Positions 4,607-5,698 of a DNA stretch of 5,698 nucleotides are shown piece after piece. Position numbers and translations under genes: made by a program. Location: assembly GCA_964470915.1 (NCBI GenBank), contig CAYYEM010000072.1:1-5698 (forward strand), given 5' to 3'. Numbering within the stretch: the stretch's first letter is position 1; every line of letters begins with the position of its first letter. The notes under the pieces were generated by a model that worked only from the letters and a program-made list of their open reading frames with translations, was not told the origin of the DNA and ran no database searches. Source of the DNA: CAYPXN01 sp964470915. GTDB lineage: Bacteria; UBA10199; JADFYH01.

Positions 4607-5648
4607 TTGATGGTTCGACGAGCTCACCATGAACGGTTTTGAATATGCCGTTCGTTCTGAGCTTGTCGAAGGATAAAATTTCTTCTAATTCTGGGTAAGT
4701 GCTCACCCTGACAAGTTTGTTGCGCAATTCCGCTGCACCGTCAAATCCCTTTATATACCAACCACAATGTTTTCGGATTTGAATGAACTGACGGGGATCT
4801 TTATGTTCCCATAAGAGTTTTGCATGTTCAAGGAGAGCAGTGATCTTTGTTTCTGTTGAAATTGTTTTCTCACTCTCATTTTGTCCCTTACGATATCTTT
4901 CCTTCTCTCGAAACAACCATGGGTTTCCATAGCTCGCACGACCTAATAAAACACCATTTACTTTATATTTTTGAATTCGTTCCAGCGCATCCTGCAAATT
5001 TTTCACATCTCCATTTCCTAAAATGGTTTTGCCAGAACCTTTAGCAAGTTCTGCTGCTTCAGCAATGGCTTCCCAGTCAGCTTCGCCGGTATATGCCTGT
5101 TTCAAAGTGCGACCATGAATAGAAATATTTGAAAGTTCCTTGCAATCCAGAAGTTGGCCAATCCAATCTTTTACCATTTTCTTTTCATAACCCAATCTTG
5201 TTTTTACAGAAAGTGGGAGAAGTTTTCCTGTTTCCTCAAAAATTCCTTTTAAAGTTTCCCCGCAGGTTTTGATAATCGTTTTGGCATGAGGACATTCTTT
5301 GATGAGGGCTGCTCCGCCGCCGCTATGGACCACTGATTTCGCTGGACAGCCCATGTTAATGTCCACCGCATCAAAGCCTAATTCTGCCACAATTTTCACG
5401 CTCGCTTTAAAGGCCTCAGGTTCATATCCGTAGATTTGAGCAATCATGGGACGTTCATTTTTTTCATATTTAAGGTCATTGAAGAGAGCAGGAATACGAC
5501 GAGATAATCCTTCTACACTGACGAACTCTGTAAACATGACATCAGGAGGGCCATAACGATACACGACTGTACGAAATATGTGATCCGTGACTCCATCCAT
5601 GGGAGCTAGGCCAAAGATAGGTTGTGGAAGCTTTTGCCAGTTAAACAT
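4599..5648 (-). CDS. dus: tRNA-dihydrouridine synthase, DusB-like, with repeat-encoded C-terminal tail
   Basis: Dus enzymes are flavoproteins that use FMN and NADPH to reduce specific uridines in tRNA to dihydrouridine. The TIM-barrel domain shows APMDGVTDHIFR (15-26, FMN site), NMGCPAKSVVHSGGGAALI with catalytic C101, SVKTRLGY containing K149, IHGRTLKQAYTG with H178, LGNGDV (210-215) and GVLLGRASYGNPWLF (232-246). A helical C-terminal RNA-binding domain follows, with HCGWYIKGFDGAAELRNKL (294-312). The layout is that of the DusB family. The start ATG (5646-5648) is directly preceded by an in-frame TAA, which fixes it, although no good ribosome binding site is visible. The native chain appears to end near EEIL (322-325). 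Residues 326-346 (containing FDKLRTNG and HGELVEP) are encoded by the palindromic repeat. It is the first gene of an operon with maf, overlapping by 8 nt. Confidence 0.95.
   Translation of the reverse strand: MFNWQKLPQPIFGLAPMDGVTDHIFRTVVYRYGPPDVMFTEFVSVEGLSRRIPALFNDLKYEKNERPMIAQIYGYEPEAFKASVKIVAELGFDAVDINMGCPAKSVVHSGGGAALIKECPHAKTIIKTCGETLKGIFEETGKLLPLSVKTRLGYEKKMVKDWIGQLLDCKELSNISIHGRTLKQAYTGEADWEAIAEAAELAKGSGKTILGNGDVKNLQDALERIQKYKVNGVLLGRASYGNPWLFREKERYRKGQNESEKTISTETKITALLEHAKLLWEHKDPRQFIQIRKHCGWYIKGFDGAAELRNKLVRVSTYPELEEILSFDKLRTNGIFKTVHGELVEPSNV
4612..4672. repeat. Interspersed palindromic repeat (FDKLRTNG type) at the dus-maf junction
   Basis: Two 25-nt arms, 4612-4636 and 4648-4672, are inverted copies matching at 19 of 25 positions around an 11-nt loop. 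The arm contains the motif TTCGACAAGCTCAG...GAACGG. From memory this is a repeat scattered through many unrelated bacterial genomes, often read in frame as FDKLRTNG or HGELVEP peptides, exactly as here in the dus frame. Unlike a free intergenic repeat it is fully inside the dus coding region and abuts the maf start. Confidence 0.85.
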
Positions 5649-5671
5649 TTAAAAGGGATAAAACAGCTAAG

Positions 5672-5694
5672 AAAAGAGCTCAAGAGGCTTTTTT
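5672..5694 (+). terminator. Possible terminator hairpin at right edge
   Basis: AAAAGAGCT (5672-5680), loop CAAGA, then GGCTTTTTT (5686-5694) forms a nine-pair stem with two G-U pairs, ending in a T-run on the + strand. On the - strand the G-U positions become mismatches, so it is weaker there, although that is the direction of the dus operon. It could end a transcript of a gene lying outside the window, or be chance. Confidence 0.25.
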
Positions 5695-5698
5695 AGAG

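Noticed and set aside
4607..4630. maf start at the ATG of 4628-4630
   Set aside because: The extra eight residues come from the interspersed repeat, and family members begin at the MYKIILAS position. Not fully excluded.
4751..5044. Short open frames on both strands inside dus (4751-4939 and 4847-5044)
   Set aside because: They lie within the coding region of dus in other frames and show no motif or independent signal.

Overview
This is an AT-rich bacterial window, probably from a draft or metagenome scaffold. Two runs of exactly 100 N (1331-1430 and 3964-4063) join three contigs, so gap lengths, and possibly the relative orientation of the contigs, are unknown. Housekeeping genes (purA, a PTS EIIA protein, maf, a DusB-like tRNA-dihydrouridine synthase) sit beside lineage-specific genes. 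Taxonomy cannot be fixed from the sequence. The gene set and the FDKLRTNG-type palindromic repeat suit a Gram-negative, uncultured-type lineage, but this is a weak inference.

Contig 1 (1-1330, + strand) holds the C-terminal half of purA, then a stand-alone EIIA protein of the PtsN type. It ends in a short tail with no clear gene.

Contig 2 (1431-3963, + strand) holds four genes in one direction. They are the 3' end of an unrecognised gene, a 417-residue Ser/Thr/Asn-rich protein of unknown function, a four-helix membrane protein of the CmpB/TMEM229 family, and the first codons of a short-chain dehydrogenase. The last two genes are each preceded by a copy of the same palindromic element of about 110-118 nt. 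Each copy nearly fills the space between the upstream stop codon and the downstream ribosome binding site. The ends of the element are identical between copies and the centre has diverged. The outer arms differ in sequence between copies but stay self-complementary in each. This is the most notable feature of the window and resembles an ERIC-like intergenic hairpin family.

Contig 3 (4064-5698, - strand) holds a two-gene operon, dus then maf, overlapping by 8 nt. An interspersed palindromic repeat lies at the junction. It is translated as the last 20 or so residues of Dus and occupies the place where a maf ribosome binding site would be expected, so maf probably depends on coupling to dus translation. 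A possible terminator lies at the right edge.

I see no complete new defence, mobile or biosynthetic system here. The points of interest are the paired intergenic hairpins, the repeat-extended Dus, and the close bacterial relative of the TMEM229 family.
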